Position numbers and translations under genes: made by a program. A stretch of DNA of 64,000 bases from Lactifluus volemus (Eukaryota; Basidiomycota; Agaricomycetes; Russulales; Russulaceae). The notes beneath the pieces were generated by a model. That model made no database searches, was not told the DNA's origin, and worked only from the letters and a program-made list of their open reading frames with translations. Location: contig WTXI01000005.1 in assembly GCA_022376515.1 (NCBI GenBank), positions 930,001-994,000 of the forward strand, written 5' to 3'. Below, piece after piece: positions 21,269 to 32,869 of this stretch (position 1 is the stretch's first letter; each line of letters opens with the position of its first letter).

Positions 21269-24200
21269 ATGCTACAGACCCAACCCATTGCGTCATGCTC
21301 TTCGTCAAACTTCCAATCTCTGTTCAATGCTGCCTTGAAGGAGTACGAGAAGAAGACTAAGAAGGATCTTCTCGCTCATCCTCTCGCCGCACAACTACAA
21401 AGCTGTTACTCCATCACCGCTATTCTCACCACTCTTCAAGACCAAGTCGAACAATTCGATCAGCGTCGGCGTGGCGATGAGAGGCTAACAAAGTGGTTGA
21501 ATCCGACTGTAAACGTTCTGTATGCCTTTTCTGCTACTCTCGGTGAAGGCGTTGGTCTAGTAAACTTCTGGTGACTATTCCTCTATGATGCATACTCTGA
21601 TGTCTATCATGCAGGTATTCTCACCCGCAAAAGTGATCTTCGCCGGTATGGGTGTTCTCCTCTTGGTCAGCACCGTCTTCCATCTCTTTGTGCGGGGTCA
21701 TTGTGACAAATGTCATTAGGCGGCTAAGGACGTCAATGCAAGTCAAGGTGTGCTCGTCGATCTGTTCGAGCGATCGAACAGTTCTTCAAACGTCTCGAGT
21801 GCTACACCGAAATACGACCAACTAAGGCGATGACCGATATTATCGTGAAAATCATGGTTGAAGTGCTCTGTATTCTTGCCGTCGCGACGAAGGAGGTCAA
21901 ACAAAGTCGAGCGAGTGAGCTAATTTGCTTGTGGCACGACCGTTTACTGATATTATATAGAAACATACATGAAGAAGCTAGTGGGGAGGAACGATATTGA
22001 TGATGCACTGAAGCGGCTAGACAAGCTAACTCAGGATGAGGCTCGGATGGCGATTGCGGAAAACTTGAAGGTCGCACACATGGCAATTGATGGTGTGCAA
22101 AGCGTGTCTATGTGTTCTTCGTCGATAACTTATATGTCGCTAGACGGCAAGGAGGGCAAAGTGATCATGCAACAAGCAGCACAGGATGTGGACGAAGTGA
22201 AGCGTTCGTCCACTAGTCTTCACTGTTGTCTGTTCTCGAGACTCAAATGTACTGATAGGGAAGCAATTACGACAGGATCTGTGGAAGTGGCTCTCTCCAC
22301 CGGATCCCTCAACCAATCACAATATCGCCCGCGGATCTCATCATAAGGAACAGCAACGTGGTTCTTCCAAAGTAGTATATTCGAAAATTGGAAGTCCACC
22401 CCTTCCCTCTTGTGGATGCATGGGAAGCGTATGTTATTCTTCCCTCCCTATCGCTGCGCATCTCATGGTTCCTGTCTTCCAGCTGGCTCAGGAAAGAGCA
22501 TCATGTGGTTTGTTGTTTCCCGTTCGTTAATACATACACTGATGACATCAATCAGCTCTGGAGTGATCGAGCAAATCAGGTCCCTGTGTGATGCGGGATT
22601 AGCTTTCATGGGCTATTTTTACTTCGACTTTCGTGACAAGGACAAGAAGAATGACAGGAACCTACTCCTTTCCCTTCTCCTTCAGCTCTCTGCCCAGTCC
22701 ACCATTTGTTTCAATCTTCTGTCCAGCCTCCATACAGTTCACCGTGATGGCACAGAAACTCCCAGCGATGATGCCTTGACCAAATGCCTGAAACAGATGC
22801 TCTCATTCACCTCACAACGTCCGATTTACCTTGTCATGGACGCACTCGATGAGTGCCCAAACAACCTGGGTCTTCCATCTCCACGGGAACAGGTCCTTGA
22901 GCTTGTAAAGGACCTTGTTGATCTACACCTCCCAAATCTACATATCTGTGTCACCAGTCGACCCGAGGCCGACATACGAGCGATACTTGAATCACTCACA
23001 TCCCTCCGAGTTTCCCTTCACGAACAATGTGGCCAAAGGGAAGACATCATCGACTATATCAGCTCTGTTGTGTATTCGGATGCGAATATGCGGAGATGGC
23101 GGGAGGAAGATAAGAATCTAGTTGTCGAGACACTCTCGGAAAAGGCTGATGGAATGTAAGTCCATTGCTTCCCATATCTATGATATATGCTCATATACTG
23201 GCAGGTTTCGATGGGTGTATTGCCAATTGGAAACGCTCCGTCGCTGTCTCCCTCCAGCGTGCGGCGGATTCTTGGAGAATTGCCCGAGACACTGGATGAG
23301 ACTTATGAGAGGGTGTTAAAGGAGATCCATAAGGGGAATCGTGATCATGCTCTCCGTCTTCTTCAATGCCTGGTTGTTGCAACTCGACCACTTCAAACTG
23401 AGGAGCTCGCGGAGATACTTGCAATCGACTTTGATGCGGCGCAGCACAATGGAGTTCCAAACTGAACCCAGATTGGCGATGGGAGGATCAACACAAAGCG
23501 GTACTCTCCACATGTTCAAGCTTGGTTGCAATTGTCGATGAAGATGGAACAGAAGTCGTTCAATTCTCACACTTTTCCGTGAAGGAATTCCTGACTTCGG
23601 AGCGATTGGCGGGATCAAGTGGAGATATTTCACAATACCATATTGCTCTCGAGCCTGCGCACACTATCCTTGCGCAGGCTTGCCTTGGTGTTTTACTTCG
23701 ATTGGATGATCACATTGACGAGATGAACACCCGGGGCATTCCTCTTGTTGAATATGCGGCACGACACTGGGTTGCCATGCCCAATTCGGGACCGTGTCCT
23801 CGAGCATACGGGAGGCGATGGAATATTTCTTTGATTCGGACAAACCACATTGGGCAGCATGGCTCATGTTAATGACATAGACGAAGACCTGGGATTATTT
23901 CAGATACGAATGCGAAACTGATGGAAGCCCTCTATACTATGCGTCGCTGTGCGGATTCTTTGATCTGGCAGAACAGCTGGTTTCCAAGCACCCCAAGGAT
24001 GTGATTGCCGAGGGTGGTCAGATGAAGACTCCGCTGGTGGCAGCATTGTATGGGAAACACCTCCGTGTTGCAGAGCTATTGCATCAGCATGGTGCGGACG
24101 TCGATGTTCGGGATGGCGATGAATCGACACCACTACAGTCTGCATCCTGCGACGGGTTGTGGATGTTGTGGAATGGCTACTCAATCATGGAGCGGATGTT

Positions 24201-24676
24201 AATTCCCTCGATAAATCCTCTTTACTCCACTGCAGCTGGCAAGCCATTTGGCCACTTCAAGATCGTTCGGATGCTGCTCGAACACAAATCTGATCTCACC
24301 ATCGCGGATCACGACGGAAGAGTTCCATTGCATGACGCATCGCAGCCTTCGGACGCCCGTGAACAGCTCGACATCATGCGATTATTGCTGGAGTATGGCG
24401 CAGATGTGAATGCGCGGGACAATGCAGGATCGACAACATTGCACAGGCTGTCAATGCGCGAGAAGAAGCCTCCAGTGGAAGTTGTCCGCCTGCTGCTCAA
24501 GTATGGGGTGGATGTGGACGCGGAAGACAAAAGGGTAAGACCGCACTTCAATTAGCGTCTGCGGGGGCCACGACGAGATTGTGGAATTACTATTAGAAAG
24601 TGGAGCAAAGTCACAAGAACCTAGTCGTCGTAGTCGTAGTAGTAGTAGTAGCAGTAGCAGTATTAGTAGTACCTAA
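21269..24676 (+). pseudogene. NLR U5: full-length Goodbye-NACHT-ankyrin with scattered frameshifts
   Basis: ATG at 21269 (MLQTQPIASCSSSNFQSLFN) opens a clean first exon through GEGVGL. NACHT keeps GSGKSIM, MDALDECPNN and TSRPEADIRAIL, open from about 22561 to the KADGM splice site. One-base losses relative to U1 and U3 occur in the third Goodbye exon (GAGCGATCGAAC, about 21772), before the NACHT (CATCATAAGGAAC, about 22342), and after it near 23253, 23460, 23774, 23865 and 24156. The tail is a run of Arg and Ser ending ISST-stop. The 5' half is very close to U3. As with U4, decay and base-call error cannot be separated here. Confidence 0.75.
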
Positions 24677-25383
24677 CCATCTCATTTATTTTTTCTTCAT
24701 TAATACTGCACTGTACGTGACAATACATGGTCATATGGCCCCTTCTTACAATACGTGACACTCTTAAGCTTGCTCTTAAGTTCACTGCCGTAAACTGTTT
24801 CTTTTTTTGCTCCTCGCTGTCGTATCTCCCGACTCCAAACTATGAGGACAATCGTTACAAGTTCTCCAAGCGGGGACGTAGATAAAGGTTACTCGCGTAA
24901 TCAAAGGTCTGGATGAGCAGCAGCGACCTGGACGTATACGTAAAGCCTTCTCTCCAATCACTTCAGGACCTCCACAACCTTCCTTTGGTTTGTTTTAAAT
25001 TCCTACTTGATCACATGCCGAATCGGATACGCTATCGACGAGCCCATCGCAAGTTCACGCAACGTAATGGTGGCACGCATAACTTTTATCCGGTTGGAAA
25101 GCTAAGCGTCGGCGGGCTGGCGTGACTTGGATATTATTTGCTAACAAGGGTGCAAAGTAAAATGCAAGTCATCTGGTTTCGGTGTTGATATTTACAAGCT
25201 TCGGACCGCAAGCACGAATGTTTTAAGGTGATTTTGGCGCGGGTCAGCCATTAGAAGGAACGAGTCAGAAGCCATATGCAAGACTTTGTTGATACTGACC
25301 GAGCATCAGCAGCGCACTTGCAAGTTCCTCGGGATGTGTTCGGAGCTTCAGAGAGCTCTACGCTACGCTACACCTCGATTTGA
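24677..25383. repeat. NLR 3'-flank repeat, copy 3
   Basis: Third copy of the block at 3200-3843 and 18358-19002, with its own short insertions. It joins the U5 stop to SDHAF2 copy 4. No gene is supported in it. Confidence 0.75.
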
Positions 25384-25928
25384 TCAATCAGTGTAAGTCT
25401 GGCATCCGTCTGACCACCTTTCCTCATTGCGCACGTGAACTCTCAGCTTCTCAAGTAACTTCGAGTCCGCCCATCGCTCAGGCGGCGTCCGTTTCCCAGT
25501 TGCCCAATAGCAAATATCCCAGTCCGGTTCATCCATAAGCTACGTAAAAAAAAAACACCATCCGTCATCGCATCAGAAAAAAAACAGCTGAATATATATA
25601 GCGCGTACTTTGTCGAATTCTGACAACTCCTCAGTGTTCAGGGTGCCAAGGTGCTCCTGCGGAAATATGCTCAGTAGTAGGTCGCTCTCGAGCGTGCCGC
25701 GCTTGCGGCTCCGTATATTAGGCGCGTCCGCATCGTTTCGAGGGACTCATGGCGCGGAAGAGGTTCTGGAGGTGGTATGTCCGTAGTGGAGGCGATGTGT
25801 TCAGGAGTATGAGACATTGGCCAGGGATCCTTCCGTCTCATGGTCGATGAGGACAAATGCCTCATGGAGACGAATTTTTGCCAGGACACGAGGGTGCGAG
25901 AGACAATATGGCGCAGCGACGTTGACAT
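25384..25928 (-). pseudogene. SDH5: SDHAF2-like gene, copy 4 (interrupted)
   Basis: Minus strand, start [20 protein letters not shown] followed by SMRHLSSSTMRRKDPWPM and [11 protein letters not shown]. This is the best-preserved presequence region of the four. The codons around PTD and HGES are shortened. A loss near 25710 shifts the frame just before the region equivalent to [13 protein letters not shown]. After the intron, the sequence antisense to 25385-25545 again codes the [10 protein letters not shown] part and a C-terminal helix. The copy is upstream-linked to HYP copy 4, the order seen after U1 as well. Confidence 0.75.
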
Positions 25929-26132
25929 TAAGACGCGCCAGCCGCTCTCCAGATCCGTAGGTGATAACGTCATCAGTGTACGCTCCCCACCGAAGTCCGG
26001 TCACCCCCTCCCGTAGCTTTAACGAACGCTTTAACATTCGAACACACTAACTTCGCTACACACAAAATTAATGATATGTAACAGGTAGTACTATGACATT
26101 GGAATGCAGGAAGGCTAAACAGTAAAATGTCC

Positions 26133-27713
26133 CTAACCGTGTTCTCCCTCGCCTTTGAGGTCTTCTATTGCACGTTGTACCTCTAGTTTCTCTAATACCG
26201 CACGATGCAAACTTGACCGTGATCCACGACCCTTAGTCCTCACTTCGGTCATCGCCTTCCCCGAATACGTAGCGGGTGCAGGAGGTATCGAGCTTTCAGC
26301 AATGCTACTAGAGCTCGCTGAAGGTTCGGTGGTAGGATTGGACGTGAGGTGTGAGGGGACAATGACTGGCGTCGGGCGTGGCGGTGGAGGCCACTGACAG
26401 AAATTTAATTAAAGTCCTATGAAAAGGAGATATGATGTAAAACTTACACCGCGTCGAGGCTGATTGAAATGCAGTGCAGCCCAAGGAGGGTATTCGCGTT
26501 CGAGTTGCATGATATGGTCTTCAATAAACTTGATGCGATGAAGGAGTGATGCCGGAGGCGACGGTACTTTCGCATGTTCCATTAGATTGAGCGTAATCAT
26601 GGAACAAGACAAGCGTACCATACCGCATCGCCAGGTGGGTCTCCAAGTTGTTCAACCTTTCATCAACACCGGGATGTCGATTCGCGGTGACAGAGTTATT
26701 ACCATCGCAACTCTTGTCAGTAGGACTGTTCCTGTCGTTCTTCACTTCAACCTTGAGTGTTCTCCTGAGGGGACCCTCCTCATTCTTCGCAATGTCGAAC
26801 TTCATCATCACGTCACGGTCCACAGTTTTGCGTCAGTCCGCGCGCAAGATGTACTCTCAATCTCGTCACCGTCACCCTCAGGTCGGTCCTCAGATGCGTT
26901 GCTGGTTTGACGTGGATGCAAGAATTCTGCGCGATTTGACGCGTCATTCCGTGCACGGTTTCGCGCGAGAAGCTCAGATATGGACTTGTTAATCTGGTGC
27001 AATAAAGAAACATGAAAATGCGAGTGTAGGGATCTCAAAGTGTACGTACTGCGCCCGGAGAACGAGCCTCCAAGCCTTTCTCGACGTGGACATAATCCAA
27101 TTTTCGTTCTTCCAAAGTACGATCAGGCATTCCCTCACAATTCGGCTGCGCGCTCAGCAGTTGCTAGGCCTTCCAAGTCATCACCGAACGTCACGATAGC
27201 CAGCTCAGCTTTAGGCTTACCGAAATGGTAGATTGTAAGTGACCCAACGCGTCGGGTACAACCTTTCTCTCCCAATCTGGATTCATAACAAGAATGTCTG
27301 CCTCGAGGCCAGCCAATGATTGAGAAAGCCCTACAGCGAGGAAAAATGCCTTCAAGGCCGCGTCCCAGTGGCGGGGAAACTCTTTCGGGGGTGGAGACGG
27401 CGATGTCGTCCGCGTTCGCACCTTTCTCTTGGTTGAAGGCTTTGGAAGCTGCGCATGCGGTGCAGATAAAGGTGCTGGTGAATAAGTATGGTTAGGAGGC
27501 TGGTATTGTCTGAACTGGGTGGGCTGATGGGGGTATTGTTGAGTGAACTGTTGGTGATAAGTGGCAGTATACTGATAGCCGTTCAATGGCCATGGATGCC
27601 CTGCCAATTTGGATGCCCATAATATGGAAAATTGGGGTGCGGATATACATGGGCAGCAGGTGGGTCAGCGTTGGAAGGGGATGGCTGTGAGGTAGATGGC
27701 CACTGTCTGCCAT
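26133..27713 (-). CDS. HYP copy 4: Pro/Gln-rich conserved basidiomycete hypothetical protein
   Basis: Longest copy of this gene. ATG at 27713 opens a Pro/Gln/Tyr-rich N-terminus (for example HQQFTQQYPHQPTQFRQYQP), then SPPPKEFPRHWDAALKAFFL, SLAGLEADILVMNPDWERK, a segment antisense to 27100-27220, NKFISELLARNRAR, RTLKVEVKNDRNSPTDKSC, DERLNNLETHLAMRYG, HRIKFIEDHIMQLEREYPPW, ALHFNQPRRG, a Pro/Thr/Ser stretch, and RSSLHRAVLEKLEVQRAIED ending GEGEHG-stop. At least two one-base losses near the N-terminus (about 27690 and 27605) break the first exon as printed. It is divergent from VPS53 with only 54 bp between starts. I do not know its function; low-complexity N-term plus a conserved C-term suggests a nuclear or scaffold protein, which is a guess. 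Confidence 0.6.
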
Positions 27714-27767
27714 GGTTAGGGTCAGGTTGACATCCCCGCTTCAAGTCACTCGACCAGTCCATATGTT
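27714..27767. promoter_or_regulatory. 54-bp divergent start region, HYP copy 4 / VPS53
   Basis: The two ATGs face away from each other over 54 bases. The promoter elements must overlap the coding sequence of the neighbour or lie within 5' leaders. No TATA box is visible. Confidence 0.4.
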
Positions 27768-30700
27768 ATGTACCGCCGTCAACAGAGCGAAGAGCTCCCT
27801 CATGACCTCGCTTTATCCATAAACCGTATCCTTGATCTCAACACCTCACCTGAGAGTGATCCTCTTGATGTCATAGGAGATAGCTTCAATGTCGTCCAAG
27901 TCCTAAATGAGTACTTTCCAAACGGTGCGTCTTGTGCTCAAGGCAGCGTTAACACCATTATCAAAGGCTTAGCTATGTTCTTTACCAGAGGAATCACTCG
28001 GGCAACTAGATGTAGTACAAGCGCAGCTGACCCAAGATGAACAGGATCTGCGGGACGAGATTGCCAAACTGCAGGATGAGTTGAAACTGCAGCAAGACCT
28101 ATCAGGATACAGTCGATTCAAGAGATGTTTTCAGTATGTCCTGAATCCGGATCTTTACCTACTTATACCGACACGTTCCTATGCGCCAGGATCTTTTGAG
28201 ACAGATGTCCCTCATCCGGGAAAGGGCCACTGAATCTGAGGCCATAGTTCGTAATGTCACCAGAGACATCAAAGTCCTCGATTTAGCGAAAAATAACCTC
28301 ACTCTGAGCATGACGACGTTGAAGCGGCTTCAGATGCTTGGTTGGTTTCTCTGTTTTCGCTTGGAACTGAAGGTGACCAGATTTATGACCACGATAGTCA
28401 ATGCGCTATCTCAGCTCGAGGACTACGTCAAGGATAAGAAATATCCCGACATCACACAAAGTTTATCTGTAAGTCGTTGGCAGTGCACTTTATTCACCTA
28501 ACCATGGTTCGGTCCAGGCAGTCAAACAAATATCAGCCTCGTTCAAGCCATACACTTCAGTCCCACGCATTGGACAACTCTGGAAGCGAACTCAAGAGCT
28601 CCAAGGCGAGATACGAACTCTTCTGGAGTCGGACTTTGATTCATAGTAAGCGCGGTAAAGGTTAGGCCTTGGCGTGTCTGATCTTGAACGCTGCCGTTTG
28701 AAGCTATCTACAAACACCAAACTCACCTAAGCCCGCGACAATCACAGCAGCATGTACAACAGCTGATATTCTTGGCCCTGATGTACGTGCAGCGCTCACC
28801 ACCCGCTACTCGGCACTTCTTCTCGCGGAATATCGTCGAGTATTTCGGCTGACAGATGAGGCTGGACATCTCGATAATATCAGTCGTCGTTACGCGTGGT
28901 TTCGCAGAATACTAGGTACACACGAAAGTGGGCTTGGGCGCGCGTTCTTGCCAGAGTGGAAGGTTGGCTGGTGGCTGGTAGCTGGATTCATCGATATCAC
29001 TAGGTGAGTCTCCTACGCTCGTACTCTTTATCTGCCTTGAAGTACATGGGGACGAAAGAGGTGATATGGCTGCGCTGCTATCCAAAGCGGGAAAAGACCT
29101 TACCGTAACCGTCCTCCTTGACGCGTTGCAACAAACCAAGGACTTCGAGTTGTCTATGGCGAAAAAGTTCGGTGCATCTGTAAGCCTCAGCCCTATTTCA
29201 TTCCCAAGGAACTAACTCTCAAGTACATGCCAGTTGCAAGACATTCTTCAGGAGACTTCCCCGACCCCAGCGCGACCTTTGCAGTCAATTACCTCCTGTT
29301 TCGAGCCGCACATGGGTGTGTATGTACAGCACCAGGACAAGTGGGTGTACCCTCCTGCCGTACAAAATCCTTGCGTTCTGATCAGCGCCCCAGAGCGATT
29401 GCTGACCTTCTTGCTCCCCATCGGGGTTCAAAGCCAAGGGCATCACTCGATACGAACCAAAGTCATTCCGCTGCAGACGACGCGGAACAAACTACTGTCG
29501 TCGTTCATCCGTCCTCGACTGAGTTGTTCTATTTTTATGGGCAGACACTCGAGGGTTGTGCGACGTTGTCGACCGGTAAACCGTTATTCGAGTTGTTGGA
29601 AGTTTTTAAAAAGTGGCTTCGAGTCTATGCTGGTGAGTCACTCGCTTCTACTTCCTATCCCGATGTGATTTAACCATACTGGTGCCTGCAGAGGAAGTAC
29701 TCATGTCACAGATGCGTCGGTCAGCTGTTCAACTGATATGGCGTCGGCCACTTGACTGAACTCCATCCAGAACGCAGCCGCTACCCCGCCGGTCTGCCGA
29801 CGTGCGGTACGATCAGAATGAAATAAAGAACGCCTGCCTCGTGATTAACACAGCGGAGTACTGTCAAACTACCGCTCAGGAGGTTGTCATCTTCTGTGGG
29901 CGCTGCCTAGTCAGGACTGACAATTATTTAGTTAGAAGAGAAGGTCCGCCAGCGAATTCATGGCGAATTCAAGGAACGCATTTCACTACAAACGGAATGC
30001 GATCTATTCATCAGGTACGTGCTGTTTGACAATTGTAGTGCCGTCTAAAGCATATGTACAGCGTGGCATCAGCTGCTATCATTATCCTTCTTCGGGAACT
30101 CGAGGCTGTGTGCGAGCCAGCTTTAGCAACATTAACACGCACAACGTGGATGAATCACGAGCTTGTCACCGGGAAGTCACCTTACATCGACGATCTAGTG
30201 CGTGCTCTGGAGGGCGTCACGGATGCAATCGTCCCACTAGTCGAAAGCAAAAAATATCTTCGGAATTTCTTCGACAAAGCATCTAGGTAAGCGTGCATAC
30301 CTGCGCGCGCACGTCATGAGGGGTTGAATATGGGGAAACAGCTTGGTTTTTACTCGGTTCACGCATGCACTCGTGCGTAGCCGGCCACTAAAGGAAAACG
30401 GGGCCGAGCAGGTGTGTTTATCATCATTGATGTGGCGGTCTAGTCAGCTGAGCGCGAGCATGCGTCTTAGCTATTGATTGATTTATCGGCGCTCAAGTCT
30501 TGTCTACTGAAGCTCCCTGGGGAAGCCCTAATTACTCCTGGGTAAGCTGTCATCAACAAGCTTGTCACATCGTGTGTAAAATAATTCCCCCGAAACCAGT
30601 TACACGAGGAGTGTTACCAAGACCACCCAGCGTCTGGAGGCGCTCTTGAAGGTCGTCGTGACGCCACAGGTCCGCGCAGTCGTCTCCCGAAACGATTGTG

Positions 30701-31233
30701 GCTGTTGTTAATTAGCGACTTTTTACTTCTTAGGACCCAGCGGAGGGATTTATCCTAAACTATACCCTTTTGATTGGCGACGCATCATTCTCGAACTTCC
30801 AAAAGGCACGTGGAGCACCGACCGAGGGTCGTACCTGAAGCATTATACTCTTTCCTTACACACCCGTTCTTTGTAGATCATCGATTTGAAGGGCACGCCG
30901 CGTGCGGAACAAAACGACTTGCTCGACTATTTTGTCACCATCACCAGCACTAAGCCCGAGCTCGAGCAAACGTCATTCCTCACGGCACTAGATATGGACC
31001 CGCCTACGACAAGCGCCCTTGGACTGACATCTCCTAACGGTAGCCGTGTTGCGCTACCCGGCACAGGAGCGGGGGAGGCTCTGTTTGGAACAATCAGCTC
31101 ACCGCCCCTTAGCAACACCCCGTCGGGCGCGGACACCCCACCGCGCGGTGATGCGCACGCAACTAAACAGGTCTTCTCGGATATTCGGCGATTGATGAGT
31201 TTCGCGGTTAGACGGGATACTGCACCGCAATAA
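27768..31233 (+). CDS. VPS53: VPS53, GARP tethering complex subunit
   Basis: GARP captures endosome-derived vesicles at the trans-Golgi network; Vps53 is one of its four subunits. The start (MYRRQQSEELPHDLALSINR) leads into LDVIGDSFNVVQVLNEYFPN, then coiled-coil sequence (RERATESEAIVRNVTRDIKV, KNNLTLSMTTLKRLQML), QLEDYVKDKKYPDITQSL, PYTSVPRIGQLWKRTQEL, DEAGHLDNISRRYAWFRR, LPEWKVGWWL, SSTELFYFYGQTLEGCATLS, KKWLRVYAEE, NEIKNACLVINTAEYCQTTA, ESKKYLRNFFDKAS, EGFILNYTLLIGDASFSNFQ and KGTPRAEQNDLLDYF. The C-terminus is Ser/Pro-rich and ends RRDTAPQ-stop. About a dozen short introns are needed; the splice junctions I checked are in phase, and no frame damage was seen. It marks the edge of the NLR array. 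Confidence 0.93.
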
Positions 31234-31373
31234 TATATGCATTGATCATTTTAATGATATTACGCTCTAGTGAAGAGATGATGAAGTGAAGAAGCCTAAG
31301 CTTGAGTGGTTGTTAGTTAATGCTAAGTGCGCAATGTGGAAAAGCTGCTGCTGCGGACAATATATCAATGATG

Positions 31374-32210
31374 CTAGACCTGTTCCCAGGTAAGTGGTCG
31401 GTCAATGCCTAGTTTCCGCCTTTCGAACCATCGCACTTTCCGACCGGGAGCCCAACCAAGGTCACCGTGCGCCCTCCGTAATGCACTGCCTGCGGCACCA
31501 GGCACGGTCTCACCGGCCTTTAGTTTGTAATCCTTGATGCTACGAAAGTATTGTTGGTCGGCCTCTCCGGACTCTTTTTCAGAGCGCTCGCGCAGTGTTT
31601 TTATCGCCACCGGCCGCGCAAGGAGTGTGTCCTGATTGCTATAGTCAGGATACCAAAACAAAAAGAAAAGTGGTGTGGTGGTGGTGGTGACGGAGGGGGG
31701 GGGAGTATGACGGGGAAAACAAAAAAAAAAAACATACTATGTGCTCCTTAACCTTCACTTCAAATCGCTTGACGTCTCCGTAGACCGATATTGTAGCGCC
31801 TTTCTAACATTCCATCGCGTCCTCTGGCGCAGCTCACCTTTCTGTCCCTCGTCGAGTTTACGTTCGCGTTCGACCGTCTCGCGATATCCCGTACGCCCTT
31901 CTTGACCAGTACGCTCGCCGCGCCGGACGCTGCTGATGACCCCTCCTTCTCTCCTCCTCCTCCATCCGCGGCCGCAGCAGCCGACTGGAAAGTACGTCCC
32001 AACCTGTCGCACGTGCCGCCATCTCAAACTTGATGTCTCGAGGTCCATCGACGAGTTCGAGTACGGCGTGAGGCGCATTATCGCCCGGTCGATGACCAAA
32101 CTTGTGAATACGCGTGTAGCCTCCCGGACGGGTGGCGTATCGCGTTGCGAGCGCCCAAAAGTTTTGGAGTTAGAGAGGGCGTGAGGAGGAAACTTGAGAC
32201 TTTTTTCCAT
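31374..32210 (-). CDS. Conserved hypothetical protein, two exons
   Basis: ATG at 32210 starts [20 protein letters not shown], then [33 protein letters not shown] and a basic, charged helix-prone stretch ([37 protein letters not shown]). A donor at about 31759 and an acceptor at about 31650 (after a long pyrimidine tract and CTGAC branch-like site) join to [59 protein letters not shown] and [16 protein letters not shown]. The frame is open across the junction. I do not recognise the family. The basic N-terminus and compact size would suit a mitochondrial protein, but this is only a guess. Confidence 0.6.
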
Positions 32211-32869
32211 GCTGGGTGGGTACCTTGCTTTCCGAGCGTGATGACCTACATATGGGTTGTTTTTAGTGGAAAAAAAAAAAGGTGATAACAGTTCTCCGAA
32301 CCTTTTCGGCAGACGTGCGGCATCGCGAGCTTTTGGGAGCGTAGTCTTTATCTGTCGTGTTGAATGAGAGAAGTGACGAGGTTTCTGATCACAACAAAAA
32401 AGTCAGAATCACTATTTCCAAAGAAAAAAGAAGTGTGCGAACCGTAACATGAGCATCCTATGGGATGATGTTCTGGAAAACTTGCGAAAAGCGAGGCCAT
32501 GCTTCATGACCAGGGCGAGAGAAAGTTCCAAGTTCAAGTTGTTAAACTGACAATGTCGGCGGCCGCCCCGACGACGCACATGGTCCGGCGGCCGCGTGAG
32601 CCCTTGATTTCGGAACGGCCCGCGTGCGGTCCGATTGAGCTTTGACCGGAAGGATGGCTCCGCCCACATGGTCACTTTCTGCTTGCACCCACGTTGGAAA
32701 TTTGTGTCATGAAAACTTGTCAAAGGTACGGTTGGTGAGAAGTGTAAAGACAAAAGAAGGAAACTAATGCACATTGTAGAAAAGGCATTGCCTTGCACAG
32801 CGATAATTGTTCTCAAGGGCCCCAAACATCTAACGAGAGGATACGCCCGGAAAAACAAAGGTGGGGGCC
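32211..32869. other. Intergenic region, no gene seen
   Basis: About 660 bases between two minus-strand genes. It should hold the promoter of the 31374-32210 gene and the 3' end of the membrane protein gene. An A run at 32271-32280 and a GGCGGCCGC stretch near 32560 are the only notable features. Confidence 0.5.

Noticed and set aside
1..27713. CRISPR-like or satellite array
   Set aside because: The repetition is of whole genes kilobases long with introns; there are no short direct repeats with regular spacers.
31640..31700. Poly-pyrimidine and A runs as a sign of retroposition
   Set aside because: On the minus strand this is the pyrimidine tract and branch site before a 3' splice site, and the exons on both sides fit together.
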